Notes: generated from the sequence alone by a model not told the origin. Counted from the first letter of the stretch, positions 1 to 10,172 are shown. The stretch is DNA of 64,000 nt from Granulicella sapmiensis (GCA_026225395.1 JAMFSR010000037.1:1-64000), one strand, 5' to 3'. A program made the numbers and translations.

Positions 1-1662
1 ATCATCCAGCCGATGATCGATCCGATGTACGGCGGCAAGAGCGCGCATGACGTGCTGCAGTCGCTGCTCGATCCTTCAAAGAGTGGCTACGATGTCGTCG
101 TCGAGAACGCCAAGACCTACATCACGGGCGACTTCGCCAAGGGATGGAAGAAGGCGCTGCACGACGGATGGGTGGACGGCACGGCGTTCTCGCCGAAACT
201 GACCAACGCCAAGACGGGTTCTTCCGCCACACCGGTTGCTTCCGGTGGCATCGAGATCAACTACAAGGCAGATCCTTCGATCTATGACGGCCGCTACGGC
301 AACAACGGCTGGCTGCAGGAGCTTCCCAAGCAGGTCACCAATCTGGCGTGGGATAACGCCGCGCTGATGAGCCTGGCTCTCATGGAGAAGCTCGGCGTCG
401 CAGAGAATGAAGCGATCGAGTTGAACCTGAACGGCCGCAAGGTGATTGCGCCGGTGCTGATGGTTCCGGGCCACGCGGATGACGCTGTGACGGTGCATCT
501 CGGATTGGGACGCCGCGTTGAAGCTGGCCGTGTAGGCGCAGGTGTAGGCTTCGATGCCTACTCGTTGCGCACCTCGGACGCGCCACACTCGGCTGCGAAC
601 CTGCAGGTTGCCAAGGGCAAGGGAATCTACGATCTTTGCGTAACCAAGGTACACAACATCGAGCACCGCGGGCCTTTTGCGCAGCGCGATCTCGAGCATC
701 CACTTTCGGACAAGGAAGGCACGTACTCGCTGGCTGGTCATGAAGCGATGGAGCGGTCGATCATCCGCTACGCAACCTATGCTGAGGCGGAAGCGAATCC
801 GAAGTATGCGTCGGAAGGTGCGAGCGGAACATGGGTCAACAAGGTTGGCTATAACCCGCAGGGTGAATCGCCGGAGCATGGCGAGAGCTTCTTCCCGGAC
901 GCGTGGCGTTATGACCACACGGCGGTTGTCGGCAAGGCACAGGTTGTGGTTCAGAATGCCTGGGGTATGTCGATCGATCTGAACTCCTGCATCGGCTGCA
1001 ATGCCTGCATCGTGAGCTGCTACGCGGAGAACAATATTCCCGTGGTTGGTCGCGAGCAGGTGAAGATCGGCCGCGATATGCAGTGGCTGCGCATCGATAC
1101 GTACTTCGAAGGCGATCTGCATGCACCGAAGGCGCACTTCCAGCCGATGGCCTGCCAGCACTGCGAGAACGCAGGCTGCGAGCAGGTTTGCCCGGTCGGC
1201 GCGACGGTGCATACGCCGGAAGGCATCAACACGATGGTTTACAACCGTTGCGTTGGTACTCGCTACTGCTCGAACAACTGCATGTACAAGGTGCGGCGGT
1301 TCAACTTCCTTCTGTACTCGGACTTCGATACGGAGAGCCTCAAGTTCATGCGCAACCCGGATGTTTCGGTGCGCAGCCGTGGTGTGATGGAGAAGTGCAG
1401 CTACTGCATCCAGCGCATTGAAGCGGTGAAGATCGAGGCCGACAAGAATAACCGCGCGATTGAGGATGGCGAGATCATCACGGCATGCCAGCAGGCGTGC
1501 CCGACCGATGCGATCATCTTCGGCAACCAGAACGATCCGAACAGCCGCGTGGCCAAGAAGAAGGCCGAAGAGCGCGAGTACCAGGTGCTGGCCGATCTGA
1601 ACTTCCGCCCCCGCACGACGTATACGGCCGGCGTTATCAACCCGAATCCGGAGCTTGTATAG
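1..1662 (+). CDS. actB: Alternative complex III iron-sulfur subunit ActB, C-terminal part (5' end outside window)
   Basis: This is the C-terminal part of the large ActB subunit, which relays electrons from quinol inside alternative complex III (ACIII). The frame is open to base 1, so the start lies upstream. The first ~300 visible residues resemble the tail of a molybdopterin-oxidoreductase-like domain. From about residue 330 there is a four-cluster ferredoxin domain with the Cys groups CIGCNAC, CQHCENAGCEQVCP, CVGTRYCSNNC with CSYC, and CQQACP. It abuts actC with no spacer. The Cys pattern plus the actC-F neighbours make the call firm. In the family this subunit carries no bound molybdenum; that cannot be judged from the part visible. 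Confidence 0.93.
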   Translation: MIQPMIDPMYGGKSAHDVLQSLLDPSKSGYDVVVENAKTYITGDFAKGWKKALHDGWVDGTAFSPKLTNAKTGSSATPVASGGIEINYKADPSIYDGRYGNNGWLQELPKQVTNLAWDNAALMSLALMEKLGVAENEAIELNLNGRKVIAPVLMVPGHADDAVTVHLGLGRRVEAGRVGAGVGFDAYSLRTSDAPHSAANLQVAKGKGIYDLCVTKVHNIEHRGPFAQRDLEHPLSDKEGTYSLAGHEAMERSIIRYATYAEAEANPKYASEGASGTWVNKVGYNPQGESPEHGESFFPDAWRYDHTAVVGKAQVVVQNAWGMSIDLNSCIGCNACIVSCYAENNIPVVGREQVKIGRDMQWLRIDTYFEGDLHAPKAHFQPMACQHCENAGCEQVCPVGATVHTPEGINTMVYNRCVGTRYCSNNCMYKVRRFNFLLYSDFDTESLKFMRNPDVSVRSRGVMEKCSYCIQRIEAVKIEADKNNRAIEDGEIITACQQACPTDAIIFGNQNDPNSRVAKKKAEEREYQVLADLNFRPRTTYTAGVINPNPELV

Positions 1663-3108
1663 ATGGCAACCCAAGGACCGATTCACGATCCCGAACTTGT
1701 CGATCCCATGATCGACCCGCGCACCGGTGAGTACGCGGTCATAGCGCCGGGGCATAACTTCAAGAGCGTGACGCAGAAGATCGCGGGCATCGTGCTGACG
1801 GCGAACACACCGTGGGCGTGGGTCGGCGGTTTGTTCCTGGCGGCGACGGTCGCGACCGGCGTGATCATCGCGGTGACCTGGCTGGTGTTGAAGGGCGTTG
1901 GAATCTGGGGCGTTACGATCCCGGGCGCCTGGGGCTTCGCCATCATCAACTTCGTCTGGTGGATCGGTATCGGCCACGCCGGCACGTTGATCTCGGCAAT
2001 TCTGCTGCTGTTCAAGCAGCAATGGCGCAACTCGATCAACCGCTTCGCGGAAGCAATGACGATCTTCGCGGTGTGTTGCGCGGGTATGTTCCCGCTGCTG
2101 CACGTGGGCCGTCCATGGCTGGGTTACTGGCTGTTGCCGTACCCGAACACGATGAACGTCTGGCCGCAGTTCCGTAGCCCGCTGGCCTGGGACGTGTTCG
2201 CGGTTTCGACGTACGCGACGATCTCGGTGGTGTTCTGGTACATCGGCATGATTCCGGACTTCGGAACCCTGCGCGACCGTGCGAAGCTGCCGATTGCCAA
2301 GTACTTCTACGGGCTGCTTTCGCTCGGCTGGCGCGGATCGACACGGCACTGGATTCGCTATGAGTCGGCTTCGCTGCTGCTCGCCGGGCTTTCAACACCT
2401 CTCGTACTTTCGGTACACACCACCATCTCCTTCGACTTCGCGGTTGCGGCCATGGCCGGCTGGCACACGACGATCTTCCCGCCCTACTTCGTTGCGGGCG
2501 CCGTGTACTCGGGCTTTGCGATGGTGCTGACGCTGGCGATCCCGATCCGCAAGTTCTACCACCTGGAAGACCTGGTGACGTTGCGGCATCTCGACAACAT
2601 GGCGAAGGTCATGCTGACGACGGGCTTGATCGTGGCGTATGGGTACGGCATGGAAGTCTTTATGGCCTGGTATTCGGCCAGCCACTGGGAGTTCTTCATG
2701 ATGTGGAACCGTATGTTCGGGCCGATGGGCTGGGCGTACTGGATCCTGATCCTGACCAACATCGCGATTCCGCTAACCACGCTATGGAGCCGCAAGCTGC
2801 GTGTGAACGTCGGCTACCTGTTCTTCCTAAGTTTCGTGGTGAACATCGGTATGTGGTTCGAGCGTTTCGTTATCGTTGTGACTTCGCTCTACCGCGATTA
2901 CCTGCCGTCAAGCTGGGGAACCTACCGCGCGACCAAGTGGGATTACATGCTCTTTATCGGCACGTGGGGAATGTTTACCTTCCTGTTCCTGTTGTTTGCG
3001 CGCCTTGCTCCGATGATTCCGATGTCTGAAATCAAGATGATGCTGCCGCAAACCAAGATTCGCCCTGGTGGCGCTGATGCTGAAGTTGTGACACAGGAGG
3101 CGCTCTAA
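1663..3108 (+). CDS. actC: ACIII integral membrane subunit ActC (NrfD-like)
   Basis: A polytopic membrane subunit of 481 aa with about ten hydrophobic segments, of the NrfD/PsrC type that forms a quinol site in the membrane. It starts with ATG directly after the actB stop and its stop overlaps the actD ATG by one base (TAATG), so the pair is translationally coupled. The N-terminal ~40 residues are polar and the C-terminus is a short cytoplasmic-looking tail. Order actB-actC-actD is the standard ACIII order. Family knowledge supplies the quinol role; the sequence shows only the fold and context. Confidence 0.93.
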   Translation: MATQGPIHDPELVDPMIDPRTGEYAVIAPGHNFKSVTQKIAGIVLTANTPWAWVGGLFLAATVATGVIIAVTWLVLKGVGIWGVTIPGAWGFAIINFVWWIGIGHAGTLISAILLLFKQQWRNSINRFAEAMTIFAVCCAGMFPLLHVGRPWLGYWLLPYPNTMNVWPQFRSPLAWDVFAVSTYATISVVFWYIGMIPDFGTLRDRAKLPIAKYFYGLLSLGWRGSTRHWIRYESASLLLAGLSTPLVLSVHTTISFDFAVAAMAGWHTTIFPPYFVAGAVYSGFAMVLTLAIPIRKFYHLEDLVTLRHLDNMAKVMLTTGLIVAYGYGMEVFMAWYSASHWEFFMMWNRMFGPMGWAYWILILTNIAIPLTTLWSRKLRVNVGYLFFLSFVVNIGMWFERFVIVVTSLYRDYLPSSWGTYRATKWDYMLFIGTWGMFTFLFLLFARLAPMIPMSEIKMMLPQTKIRPGGADAEVVTQEAL

Positions 3109-3650
3109 TGCCGCCGCGCGAAGGAGTTTACGGCCTTCTGGCCGAGTTCAATACGCCGAGTGAGTTGGTGCATGCGACCGAAATGGCGCATCGCGCGGGC
3201 TATCGCCGGATGGAATGCTACACGCCGTACCCCGTGGAAGAAGCTGCCGAAGCGCTGCGCTTCCACAAGACGGGCGTGCCCCTGATGTGCCTGATGGGCG
3301 GCATCATGGGCTTGATCACGGGTTATGGCATGGAGGTTTGGGTGAATGTGTGGGGCTATCCGTTGAACATTGCGGGACGTCCTCTGTTCAGCTGGCCGGC
3401 GTTCGTGATTCCCGGGTACGAGTGGACGATTCTGTTCGCGGGTCTTTCAGCTGCGTTCGGCATGATTGCGCAGAATGGGTTGCCGCAGCTATATCATCCG
3501 CTGTTCAATGCGCCGAACTTCCGCGACGGCGCGACGACCGACAAGTTTTTCCTCTGCCTCGAGGCACACGATCCAAAGTTTTCGCCCACCGATACGCGGG
3601 CGTTTCTGGAGACGTTTTCGCCGATCTCTGTAGTGGAGGTGGACCACTAA
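3108..3650 (+). CDS. actD: ACIII subunit ActD (DUF3341)
   Basis: A 180-aa protein of the DUF3341/ActD family. The soluble N-terminal part carries the family-like segment RMECYTPYPVEEAAEAL, followed by two membrane helices at roughly residues 60-85 and 100-125 and a soluble C-terminal tail. ActD is a peripheral-to-membrane structural subunit of ACIII without cofactors. Its start overlaps the actC stop by one base. The next ATG in the overlapping TAATG at its own stop could start actE, but a later ATG is preferred for that gene. Confidence 0.9.
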   Translation: MPPREGVYGLLAEFNTPSELVHATEMAHRAGYRRMECYTPYPVEEAAEALRFHKTGVPLMCLMGGIMGLITGYGMEVWVNVWGYPLNIAGRPLFSWPAFVIPGYEWTILFAGLSAAFGMIAQNGLPQLYHPLFNAPNFRDGATTDKFFLCLEAHDPKFSPTDTRAFLETFSPISVVEVDH

Positions 3651-3660
3651 TGGAGATGAG

Positions 3661-3690
3661 GCAGGTTTCAGGTTTCAGGTTTGAGGTTTC
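3661..3690 (+). repeat. AGGTTTCAGG-type short tandem repeat inside the ACIII operon
   Basis: Four imperfect copies of the heptamer GGTTTCA/GGTTTGA run between the actD stop and the preferred actE start. If actE began at the ATG at 3650 the repeat would be translated ahead of the lipoprotein signal, which seems unlikely. Confidence 0.6.
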
Positions 3691-3706
3691 AGGGAAAGGC
3701 TTTTCG

Positions 3707-4417
3707 ATGCGGACGGCTGCGGTAGGAACGGCGATGCTTTCGGTGCTGATGCTTGCGGGCTGCCGGCAGGATATGCATGACCAGCCGAAGTTCTTTCCGC
3801 AACGCGGGACAACGTTCTACGCCGACGGGCGCTCCGCACGGCCACAGGTGGAGAACACCGTCGCTCGCAGCCAGACGCACGAGGATGAGTACTTCTACAG
3901 CGGCCTAAAGGACGGCAAAGAAGGCGACGGTTTGCCATTGCCCTTGACGCCGGAACTGATAGAGCGTGGCCAGGAGCGGTACAACATCTACTGCACGCCT
4001 TGCCATTCGCGGGTGGGCAATGGTGCGGGCATGATTGTGCAGCGCGGCTACCGTCCGGCGGGCAACTTCCACGAAGACCGCCTGCGCAATGCTCCCCTGG
4101 GACACTTCTTCAACGTGATCACCAATGGCTACGGTGCGATGCCGGAGTACGCGTCGCAGGTAACGCCGGAAGATCGCTGGGCGATTGCAGCTTACATTCG
4201 CGCGCTGCAGTTAAGCCAAAATGCGAAGTCGAGTGATGTAGCTACTGGTGGGCATGTCGAAGACCTGCACGCCATTGCCAAGGACGCCGGCATGCAGCCG
4301 GGATTGGCTGATCCATGGACACTGCCGGCAACGGCGATCTACGGAACGCCGGATAACCAGGACCACGGCATCCCCGGCCAGCCGGGCAGCGCTGCGGCAC
4401 CGGCCGCGGCAAAGTAG
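3707..4417 (+). CDS. actE: ACIII monoheme cytochrome c lipoprotein ActE
   Basis: A 236-aa exported monoheme cytochrome c of ACIII. The start at 3707 is chosen because it gives a clean lipoprotein signal, a short basic start then a hydrophobic run ending in the lipobox LAGC at about residue 20, and a purine-rich AGGGAAAGG lies just upstream. An in-frame ATG at 3650 would add 19 residues encoded by a simple repeat. The heme-binding motif CTPCH lies near residue 95, and the probable Met ligand is in the region following NVITNGYGAMPEY. The protein passes electrons on the periplasmic face toward the oxidase. Confidence 0.9.
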   Translation: MRTAAVGTAMLSVLMLAGCRQDMHDQPKFFPQRGTTFYADGRSARPQVENTVARSQTHEDEYFYSGLKDGKEGDGLPLPLTPELIERGQERYNIYCTPCHSRVGNGAGMIVQRGYRPAGNFHEDRLRNAPLGHFFNVITNGYGAMPEYASQVTPEDRWAIAAYIRALQLSQNAKSSDVATGGHVEDLHAIAKDAGMQPGLADPWTLPATAIYGTPDNQDHGIPGQPGSAAAPAAAK

Positions 4418-4472
4418 GACGGATTTGAGTACGGAAGGTTTTGAACTTTTGAAGGTCGAAGGCGACTGACGC

Positions 4473-5810
4473 ATGACTGAACACGGACATCACGGAGCGG
4501 AAGCGGGACACGCGGAACATCATCACGGCCGCAACGCGCTTCCGGCAATTCTCGGAGCGCCCAGCGTTGTGGCGGCGTGGCGGACACGCGCGGCAATCGT
4601 CGCGGTAGTTTTTGGGTTGATCTCGCTGGTCTTCCTTTTCGTTCCGGGAGGCAGAGCACATCTGTTGCGCGCATACCTGATGGGTTACATGACCATCTTC
4701 AACTTCTGCGGCGGCGCGCTGGCATTCCTGATGGTGCAGTATGTGTCGGGCGGTAAGTGGGGGCAGATTCTGCGCCGGCCGCTCGAAGCGATGACGCGCA
4801 CGATCTGGATGATCATCATCCTGCTCCTGCCGATCCTGCTGTTGGGTAAGCACCTCTACCAGTGGATGGCTTTCCCAACCACGCAAGCAAAACTTGATGC
4901 CTATCACAATGGCTTGATGACGCACGAGCAACAGCTCACGGCGCAGTCCAAGGTGGCGATGTTGAATCCGACGGCTGCGTGGGTACAGGCAGCGATCGTT
5001 CTCGGCTTCATGGTGCTGGTGATTACGATCCTGAACAAGTGGTCTGTGCAGCGGGACAACGATCCGCAGGCCGGCACGCTGGCGAGCTTCGACAAGTGGC
5101 GCGTGCGGTTTGAGAACCTCTCCGGTCCGTCGATCCTGTTCTACGTGATCCTGATGACGGACTTCGTGATTGTGTTCGTGAAATCACTGGACGTCACCTG
5201 GTACTCATCGGTGTATGGGCTTCAGTTCCTAGTGGCGCAAGGCTATGCGGTCCTTGCTCTCGGAGTGATGACGCTCATCCTGCTCAGCAAGTATGAGCCG
5301 ATGAAGACGATGTTCCGCACCACCGAGCAGCACGATATGGGCAAGCTGATGTTCGCCTTCACGATGCTGAATATCTACCTGACCTTTGCGGAGTTCCTGA
5401 TCATTTGGTCAGGCAACCTGCCGGATGAAATTCCCTGGTACCTGCACCGCATCCATGGCGGATGGTGGGTAGTTTGCACTGCGGACGCAATCTGCCACTG
5501 GGTCATTCCGTTCTGCATCCTGCTCAGCCGCGACATCAAGCGGTCGAAGGCCAAGCTGATTTGGGTCGCTGCGTTCATGATCTTCGCGCGCCTGATCGAT
5601 ATGTGGTGGCTCATCGAGCCGAACTTCAACGATGCGGCCGGAAACCTGCACCTCGCCGGAAACCTCGGCATGCTGGCCTACATCACGGTGCCGATCTCGA
5701 TCGTCGCGCTTTGGCTCGCATACTACTTCACCGAACTCATGCGCCGGCCGTTGATCAACGTGAACGACCCGCATACCGAAGAGCTTTTGGAGCCTGAACA
5801 TGCCCACTAA
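4473..5810 (+). CDS. actF: ACIII integral membrane subunit ActF
   Basis: A second polytopic membrane subunit of ACIII, 445 aa, paralogous in fold to ActC, with a His-rich N-terminus (HGHHGAEAGHAEHHHG) and about ten membrane segments. A 55-bp spacer separates it from actE, and a GAAGG run precedes the ATG. Its last codons overlap the next gene by 11 bp. In the family ActF pairs with ActC in the membrane and its quinol site is thought to be degenerate; that cannot be tested here. Confidence 0.9.
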   Translation: MTEHGHHGAEAGHAEHHHGRNALPAILGAPSVVAAWRTRAAIVAVVFGLISLVFLFVPGGRAHLLRAYLMGYMTIFNFCGGALAFLMVQYVSGGKWGQILRRPLEAMTRTIWMIIILLLPILLLGKHLYQWMAFPTTQAKLDAYHNGLMTHEQQLTAQSKVAMLNPTAAWVQAAIVLGFMVLVITILNKWSVQRDNDPQAGTLASFDKWRVRFENLSGPSILFYVILMTDFVIVFVKSLDVTWYSSVYGLQFLVAQGYAVLALGVMTLILLSKYEPMKTMFRTTEQHDMGKLMFAFTMLNIYLTFAEFLIIWSGNLPDEIPWYLHRIHGGWWVVCTADAICHWVIPFCILLSRDIKRSKAKLIWVAAFMIFARLIDMWWLIEPNFNDAAGNLHLAGNLGMLAYITVPISIVALWLAYYFTELMRRPLINVNDPHTEELLEPEHAH

Positions 5811-6477
5811 TCACGAAGGACACGACATGGGTAAGCCGGAAGGCGTGCAAGCGCACCCGGCGCCGAAGTTCGACGACAATCACCCTGGCTACGAAATCCA
5901 GGACGTGAATGCCGGCGGCATCGCTACGTTCCTGGCCGGTCTGTTCGGGTTCGTGCTGATCTTCTTTATCTTCTGCTTTTTTATGGGCAAGGCGATCAAC
6001 TACGCCCTGCTGAAGCAGGATGGCGAACCGAACAAGTGGCAGCAGAACCTCTCGCAGGCTGGGCAGACGCCGCACGGTGACAAGCGTGAAGACCTGATGT
6101 CGAATGCGGAGATGCAGCAGCGGCAGTTGGCGGCTGTCTCGCAGAGCTTCCCGACACCTCGGCTGGAGATGGATGACGGCAACCAGGATGTGGCCGATCT
6201 CCACGCGAAGGAAGATTTGCTGCTCGACAACTACAGCACATCGAGCGATCTGCCGGCAGGAACGATCCGTATTCCAATCGAGCGTGCGATGCAGTTAATC
6301 GTGCAGCGTGGTCTGGGTACACCCGCAGCAGCCACCACACCTGCAAAACTGATGGCCGGCGAGACCGCGCCGCAGGTGCAAGCCCCGTTGACCGATGGTT
6401 TTGCCCGTACCGGGTACGAACTGGACACCATTGAAGCTCGCGAGCAGAAGAACAGCTACGAGCACGCAGAGAAGTAG
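5800..6477 (+). CDS. Unknown one-helix protein of the ACIII operon
   Basis: A 225-aa protein with a polar 45-residue N-terminus (HPGYEIQDVNAGGI), one membrane helix at about 46-68 (AGLFGFVLIFFIFCFFMGKA) and a long soluble tail that probably lies outside the membrane. The tail holds the stretch LPAGTIRIPIERAMQLIVQR. It overlaps actF by 11 bp and precedes the Sco gene, so it is cotranscribed. Its place fits a small accessory subunit such as ActG or a factor linking ACIII to the oxidase, but no cofactor motif is visible and no function is assigned. Confidence 0.8.
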   Translation: MPTNHEGHDMGKPEGVQAHPAPKFDDNHPGYEIQDVNAGGIATFLAGLFGFVLIFFIFCFFMGKAINYALLKQDGEPNKWQQNLSQAGQTPHGDKREDLMSNAEMQQRQLAAVSQSFPTPRLEMDDGNQDVADLHAKEDLLLDNYSTSSDLPAGTIRIPIERAMQLIVQRGLGTPAAATTPAKLMAGETAPQVQAPLTDGFARTGYELDTIEAREQKNSYEHAEK

Positions 6478-6508
6478 AACAGGTTTTAGGAAGAGCGAAA
6501 CAGTGAGC

Positions 6509-7438
6509 ATGGCGACAACAATCCGGAAGCAGGCGAAGGGCGCGAAGAAGTTTGCGCTGGTGCTTGCGCTGGCTTGTGTGCCGATGATGGCGCAGGTTTC
6601 CGGCTATGGCGATAAAGCCCAAGGCGAGAATACCGGCGATCAGCTTCCGCAGATCCTCAAGAAGGTGCAGGTTACGCAGCGCCTGAACCAGGAGCTGCCG
6701 CTGAATGCGCAGTTCGTCGATGACACCGGCGCACCGGTTACGCTGGGCAAGTACTTCGATGGGAAACACCCGGCGATTGTGACGGCCGTGTATTACAACT
6801 GCCCGATGCTGTGCTCGGAAGAGATGGATGGGCTGGTTAGCGCGCTGCTGATGGTACATCTTGTCCCCGGCAAGGATTTTCAGATCGTCGTCGTCAGCAT
6901 CGATCCGAGCGAGACCCCTGAGCTCGCCGCGAAGAAGAAGGCTTTCTACCTGAAGCGTTATGGACATCCGGAAACCGCTGATGGATGGCACTTCCTCACA
7001 GGTCAGAAACCTGCCATCGATGCGCTGACCGGATCGATCGGATTCGGCTACGAGCGCGTCCCGGGACCGGATGGAACGATGTCGCAGTTTGCCCATGCAA
7101 GCTCGATTGAAATTGCCACGCCACAGGGCAGGCTGGCGCAGTACTACCTCGGCGTGGAGTACTCGCCCAAGGATGTGCTGCTGGGGTTGATCGATGCCTC
7201 GGGTAACAAGATCGGCTCGCCGGTCGCGAATATTCTTACGTATTGCTACCACTATGATCCGCAGATCAATAAGCACTCACTGATTGTGGCGCGGGTAGTG
7301 CAGTTGGGCGGCATGGTGACAGTAGCGAGCCTGGGCAGTTTTATATTTCTGATGTTTCGGCGCGATTTGAAAGTCGGCCGCGAGTATGACTCACACGAAC
7401 CGGATGACGAGACAACCGGCGGAACGGATAAAGGCTAA
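6509..7438 (+). CDS. Sco1/SenC copper chaperone
   Basis: A Sco1/SenC/PrrC thioredoxin-fold protein of 309 aa that delivers copper to the CuA site of oxidase subunit II. The copper motif CPMLC follows VTAVYYN, and the conserved distal His is in FAHAS. A basic start and hydrophobic segment (FALVLALACVPMMAQ) give an N-terminal signal, and a C-terminal hydrophobic run (VVQLGGMVTVASLGSFIFLMF) may anchor it. The ATG at 6509 and the GTG at 6503 are both possible starts after the AGGAAGAG site. It lies 2 bp before coxB, the gene for its target. Confidence 0.88.
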   Translation: MATTIRKQAKGAKKFALVLALACVPMMAQVSGYGDKAQGENTGDQLPQILKKVQVTQRLNQELPLNAQFVDDTGAPVTLGKYFDGKHPAIVTAVYYNCPMLCSEEMDGLVSALLMVHLVPGKDFQIVVVSIDPSETPELAAKKKAFYLKRYGHPETADGWHFLTGQKPAIDALTGSIGFGYERVPGPDGTMSQFAHASSIEIATPQGRLAQYYLGVEYSPKDVLLGLIDASGNKIGSPVANILTYCYHYDPQINKHSLIVARVVQLGGMVTVASLGSFIFLMFRRDLKVGREYDSHEPDDETTGGTDKG

Positions 7439-7440
7439 CG

Positions 7441-8499
7441 ATGGGTATTAGTCCAGTATTGTGGCAATTTTTGGTGAAGTGGCTGCACAACTCAGCGCTG
7501 TTCCCGGCTGAGGCGTCCACCATTTCGCCCTACACGGACGCGCTCTATTTCTTCCTGCTGCTGATGACGGTTGTCGGTATGCTGCTGGTGTGCGTGCTGG
7601 TGTTTACCTTCTCGATCCGGTATCGCCGCGAAAAGCACCCGGTGGCGACGCAGATTGAAGGCTCGACGCTGCTCGAAGCGACGTGGACGATTATCCCGCT
7701 TGCGATCTTCCTGGTCACGTTCGTTTGGGGCGCGCTGTTGTACTTCCGCATCTACGATCCGCCTGCTAACGCGATGAATATCTATGTCGTGGGCAAGCAG
7801 TGGATGTGGAAGGCGGAGCATCCGGGCGGACAGCACGAGATCAATGCGCTGCACGTTCCCGCCGGCCGGCCGGTGCAGTTGACCATGATTTCGCAGGACG
7901 TGTTTCACAGCTTCTCCATTCCCGACTTCCGCGTGAAGCGTGAAGTGATCCCGGGACGCTATACGACGGTGTGGTTCCAGGCGACCGACCCCGGCACGTA
8001 TCACATCTTCTGCACGCAGTACTGCGGCACGCAGCACTCGGGCATGATCGGTGAAGTCACTGTGCTGACACCGGACGACTACGAGAAGTGGACGAGGCAA
8101 TCGACCAGCGGCATGAGCCTTGCGCAGAACGGCGAACGGTTATTCGCCAGCATGGGTTGCAACGCTTGCCACAGTGGAACGGCTGCTGCACGCGGACCAA
8201 ACCTCGCAGGTGTCTACGGTTCAAAGCTGACGCTGACTAACGGAAACCAGGTGCTGGTGAACGATGCGTATCTGCGTGACGCGATCCTGAATCCTTCCGA
8301 ACATGTGACGGCCGGCTTTGCGCCCATCATGCCGACCTACCAGGGACAGATCAGTGAAGACGGCTTGATCGACCTGGTGGAGTACATCAAGAATTTGCAG
8401 ACCAACTACCGGGTGCAGCAGACGCAGATGACCTCTGAGTCCGACAAGGCAGCGCCCCAAACGCCCACTGAGGGCACAACGGAAACGGTGAAGCCATGA
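7441..8499 (+). CDS. coxB: caa3-type cytochrome c oxidase subunit II with heme c
   Basis: Oxidase subunit II of 352 aa. Two N-terminal membrane helices lead to a periplasmic cupredoxin domain with the CuA motif [12 protein letters not shown] near residue 190. This is fused to a C-terminal cytochrome c domain with CNACH near residue 240, the hallmark of caa3 oxidases. The fused heme c replaces a mobile cytochrome and receives electrons from ACIII. Its stop overlaps the coxA start by 4 bp (ATGA). Confidence 0.95.
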   Translation: MGISPVLWQFLVKWLHNSALFPAEASTISPYTDALYFFLLLMTVVGMLLVCVLVFTFSIRYRREKHPVATQIEGSTLLEATWTIIPLAIFLVTFVWGALLYFRIYDPPANAMNIYVVGKQWMWKAEHPGGQHEINALHVPAGRPVQLTMISQDVFHSFSIPDFRVKREVIPGRYTTVWFQATDPGTYHIFCTQYCGTQHSGMIGEVTVLTPDDYEKWTRQSTSGMSLAQNGERLFASMGCNACHSGTAAARGPNLAGVYGSKLTLTNGNQVLVNDAYLRDAILNPSEHVTAGFAPIMPTYQGQISEDGLIDLVEYIKNLQTNYRVQQTQMTSESDKAAPQTPTEGTTETVKP

Positions 8500-10172
8500 G
8501 CACCCAAATCTCGAACACGATCGTTCTTTTGCCCGATCAGGCGACCGCGAAACTTCCGAAGCGGAACTACATCAACAACGAGCACGGCTTGTTGAGCTGG
8601 CTGCTGACGGGCGACCACAAGCGGATCGCGATGCTGTACCTGATCTCGATCACGTTCTTCTTCTTCATCGGTGGAGCGTTCGCCGGCCTCATTCGCCTCG
8701 AGCTGCTGACGCCTGCGCCGGATCTCGTTTCATCGGACACGTACAACAAGTTCTTTACGATGCACGGCATCATCATGATCTTCTTGTTCCTGGTGCCAAG
8801 CGTACCGGCAACACTGGGGAACTTCTTTATCCCGATCATGATCGGCGCCAAGGATCTTGCGTTCCCGAAGATCAACCTGCTCAGCTGGTATCTCTACCTG
8901 ATCGGTGGAACGCTCACCCTCACTGCACTGGTGCTAGGTGGCGTCGATACGGGTTGGACGTTTACGACCCCTCTCTCCACGCATTACCTGAACACGCACG
9001 TCATCACGGCAGCCAGCGCGATCTTTATCGCCGGGTTCAGCTCGATCTTCACCGGCCTTAACTTCATCGTGACGATCCACCGCATGCGCGCTCCTGGCAT
9101 GACGTGGTTCCGCATGCCACTGTTCTGCTGGTCCAACTATGCAGCCTCGATCCTGATGGTGCTTGGCACTCCGGTGTTGGCCATCGCGATTGTGTTGGTC
9201 GCGCTCGAGCGGCTGGTAGGCATCGGCGTATTCGATCCGGCGAAGGGCGGCGATCCACTGCTGTTCCAGCATCTGTTCTGGTTCTACTCGCACCCCGCCG
9301 TGTACATCATGATTCTGCCGGGCATGGGCGTGATCTCGGAAGTGATCTCGACCTTCAGCCGCAAGCGTGTGTTCGGTTACACGGCGGTCGCGTTCAGCTC
9401 GGTCGCGATTGCGCTCTTCGGTTTCTTCGTATGGGCGCACCATATGTTCATCATGGGTGTGTCGAACTACTCGGCGCTCGTGTTCTCGCTACTGACCATG
9501 CTGGTTGCCGTTCCTTCGGCGATCAAAATCTTCAACTGGGCGTTCACGCTGCAGAAGGGTTCCATCACGTTTGAGACCCCGATGCTCTATGCGTTCGGTT
9601 TCATGGGCTTGTTCACGATCGGCGGTTTGACGGGCGTGTTCCTTGGCTCACTGGGCATGGACATCCATCTCACCGAAACGTACTTCATCGTGGCGCACTT
9701 CCACTTTGTCATGGTGGGCGGCATGTTGATGGCGTTCCTGGCGGGCATTCACTTCTGGTGGCCGAAGATGACGGGCCGGATGTATCCGGAGTCGCTTTCG
9801 AAGCTCGCTGCAGTAACGACGTTCATCGGCTTCAACCTGACATTCCTGCCGCAGTTCATTCTTGGCTATCTTGGTATGCCGCGCCGCTACCACGCGTATC
9901 CGCAGGAGTATCAGGTGCTCAACGTGCTTTCGACGGCCGGCGCTACGGTGCTCGGTGTCGGTTACATGCTGCCGCTGCTGTATCTCGGTTGGTCGCTGAA
10001 GTACGGTGCGATTGCAGGCGACAATCCGTGGCAGGCAACAGGACTTGAGTGGCAGATCCAGTCGCCGCCGTTGACCGAAAATTTTGTCACGATTCCTATC
10101 GTGGATTACGAAGCCTACGACTATGAGTGGCTGGAAAAGAAGCAGAGAGAAGAGGTGACGACCGTTGGCTAA
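8496..10172 (+). CDS. coxA: Cytochrome c oxidase subunit I, A2 type
   Basis: Heme-copper oxidase subunit I of 558 aa that reduces O2 and pumps protons. Twelve or so membrane helices are present. The CuB/heme a3 ligands are seen in YSHPAVY (about residue 264), AHHMF (about 314) and HFHFVMVGG (about 401). The YSHPAVY form lacks the Glu of the A1-type GHPEVY motif and has the preceding Tyr-Ser pair, which is the A2-type signature known from Rhodothermus and Thermus caa3 enzymes. It overlaps coxB by 4 bp and coxC by 8 bp. Confidence 0.96.
   Translation: MSTQISNTIVLLPDQATAKLPKRNYINNEHGLLSWLLTGDHKRIAMLYLISITFFFFIGGAFAGLIRLELLTPAPDLVSSDTYNKFFTMHGIIMIFLFLVPSVPATLGNFFIPIMIGAKDLAFPKINLLSWYLYLIGGTLTLTALVLGGVDTGWTFTTPLSTHYLNTHVITAASAIFIAGFSSIFTGLNFIVTIHRMRAPGMTWFRMPLFCWSNYAASILMVLGTPVLAIAIVLVALERLVGIGVFDPAKGGDPLLFQHLFWFYSHPAVYIMILPGMGVISEVISTFSRKRVFGYTAVAFSSVAIALFGFFVWAHHMFIMGVSNYSALVFSLLTMLVAVPSAIKIFNWAFTLQKGSITFETPMLYAFGFMGLFTIGGLTGVFLGSLGMDIHLTETYFIVAHFHFVMVGGMLMAFLAGIHFWWPKMTGRMYPESLSKLAAVTTFIGFNLTFLPQFILGYLGMPRRYHAYPQEYQVLNVLSTAGATVLGVGYMLPLLYLGWSLKYGAIAGDNPWQATGLEWQIQSPPLTENFVTIPIVDYEAYDYEWLEKKQREEVTTVG

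Noticed and set aside
76..2349. A 757-codon open frame on the minus strand opposite actB-actC
   Set aside because: It is antisense to two clear ACIII genes; long minus frames are common in GC-rich DNA, and the protein is Arg/His-rich without a family.
3215..3706. Upstream extension of actE
   Set aside because: It lies inside actD in another frame; the signal peptide and ribosome site place the start at 3707.
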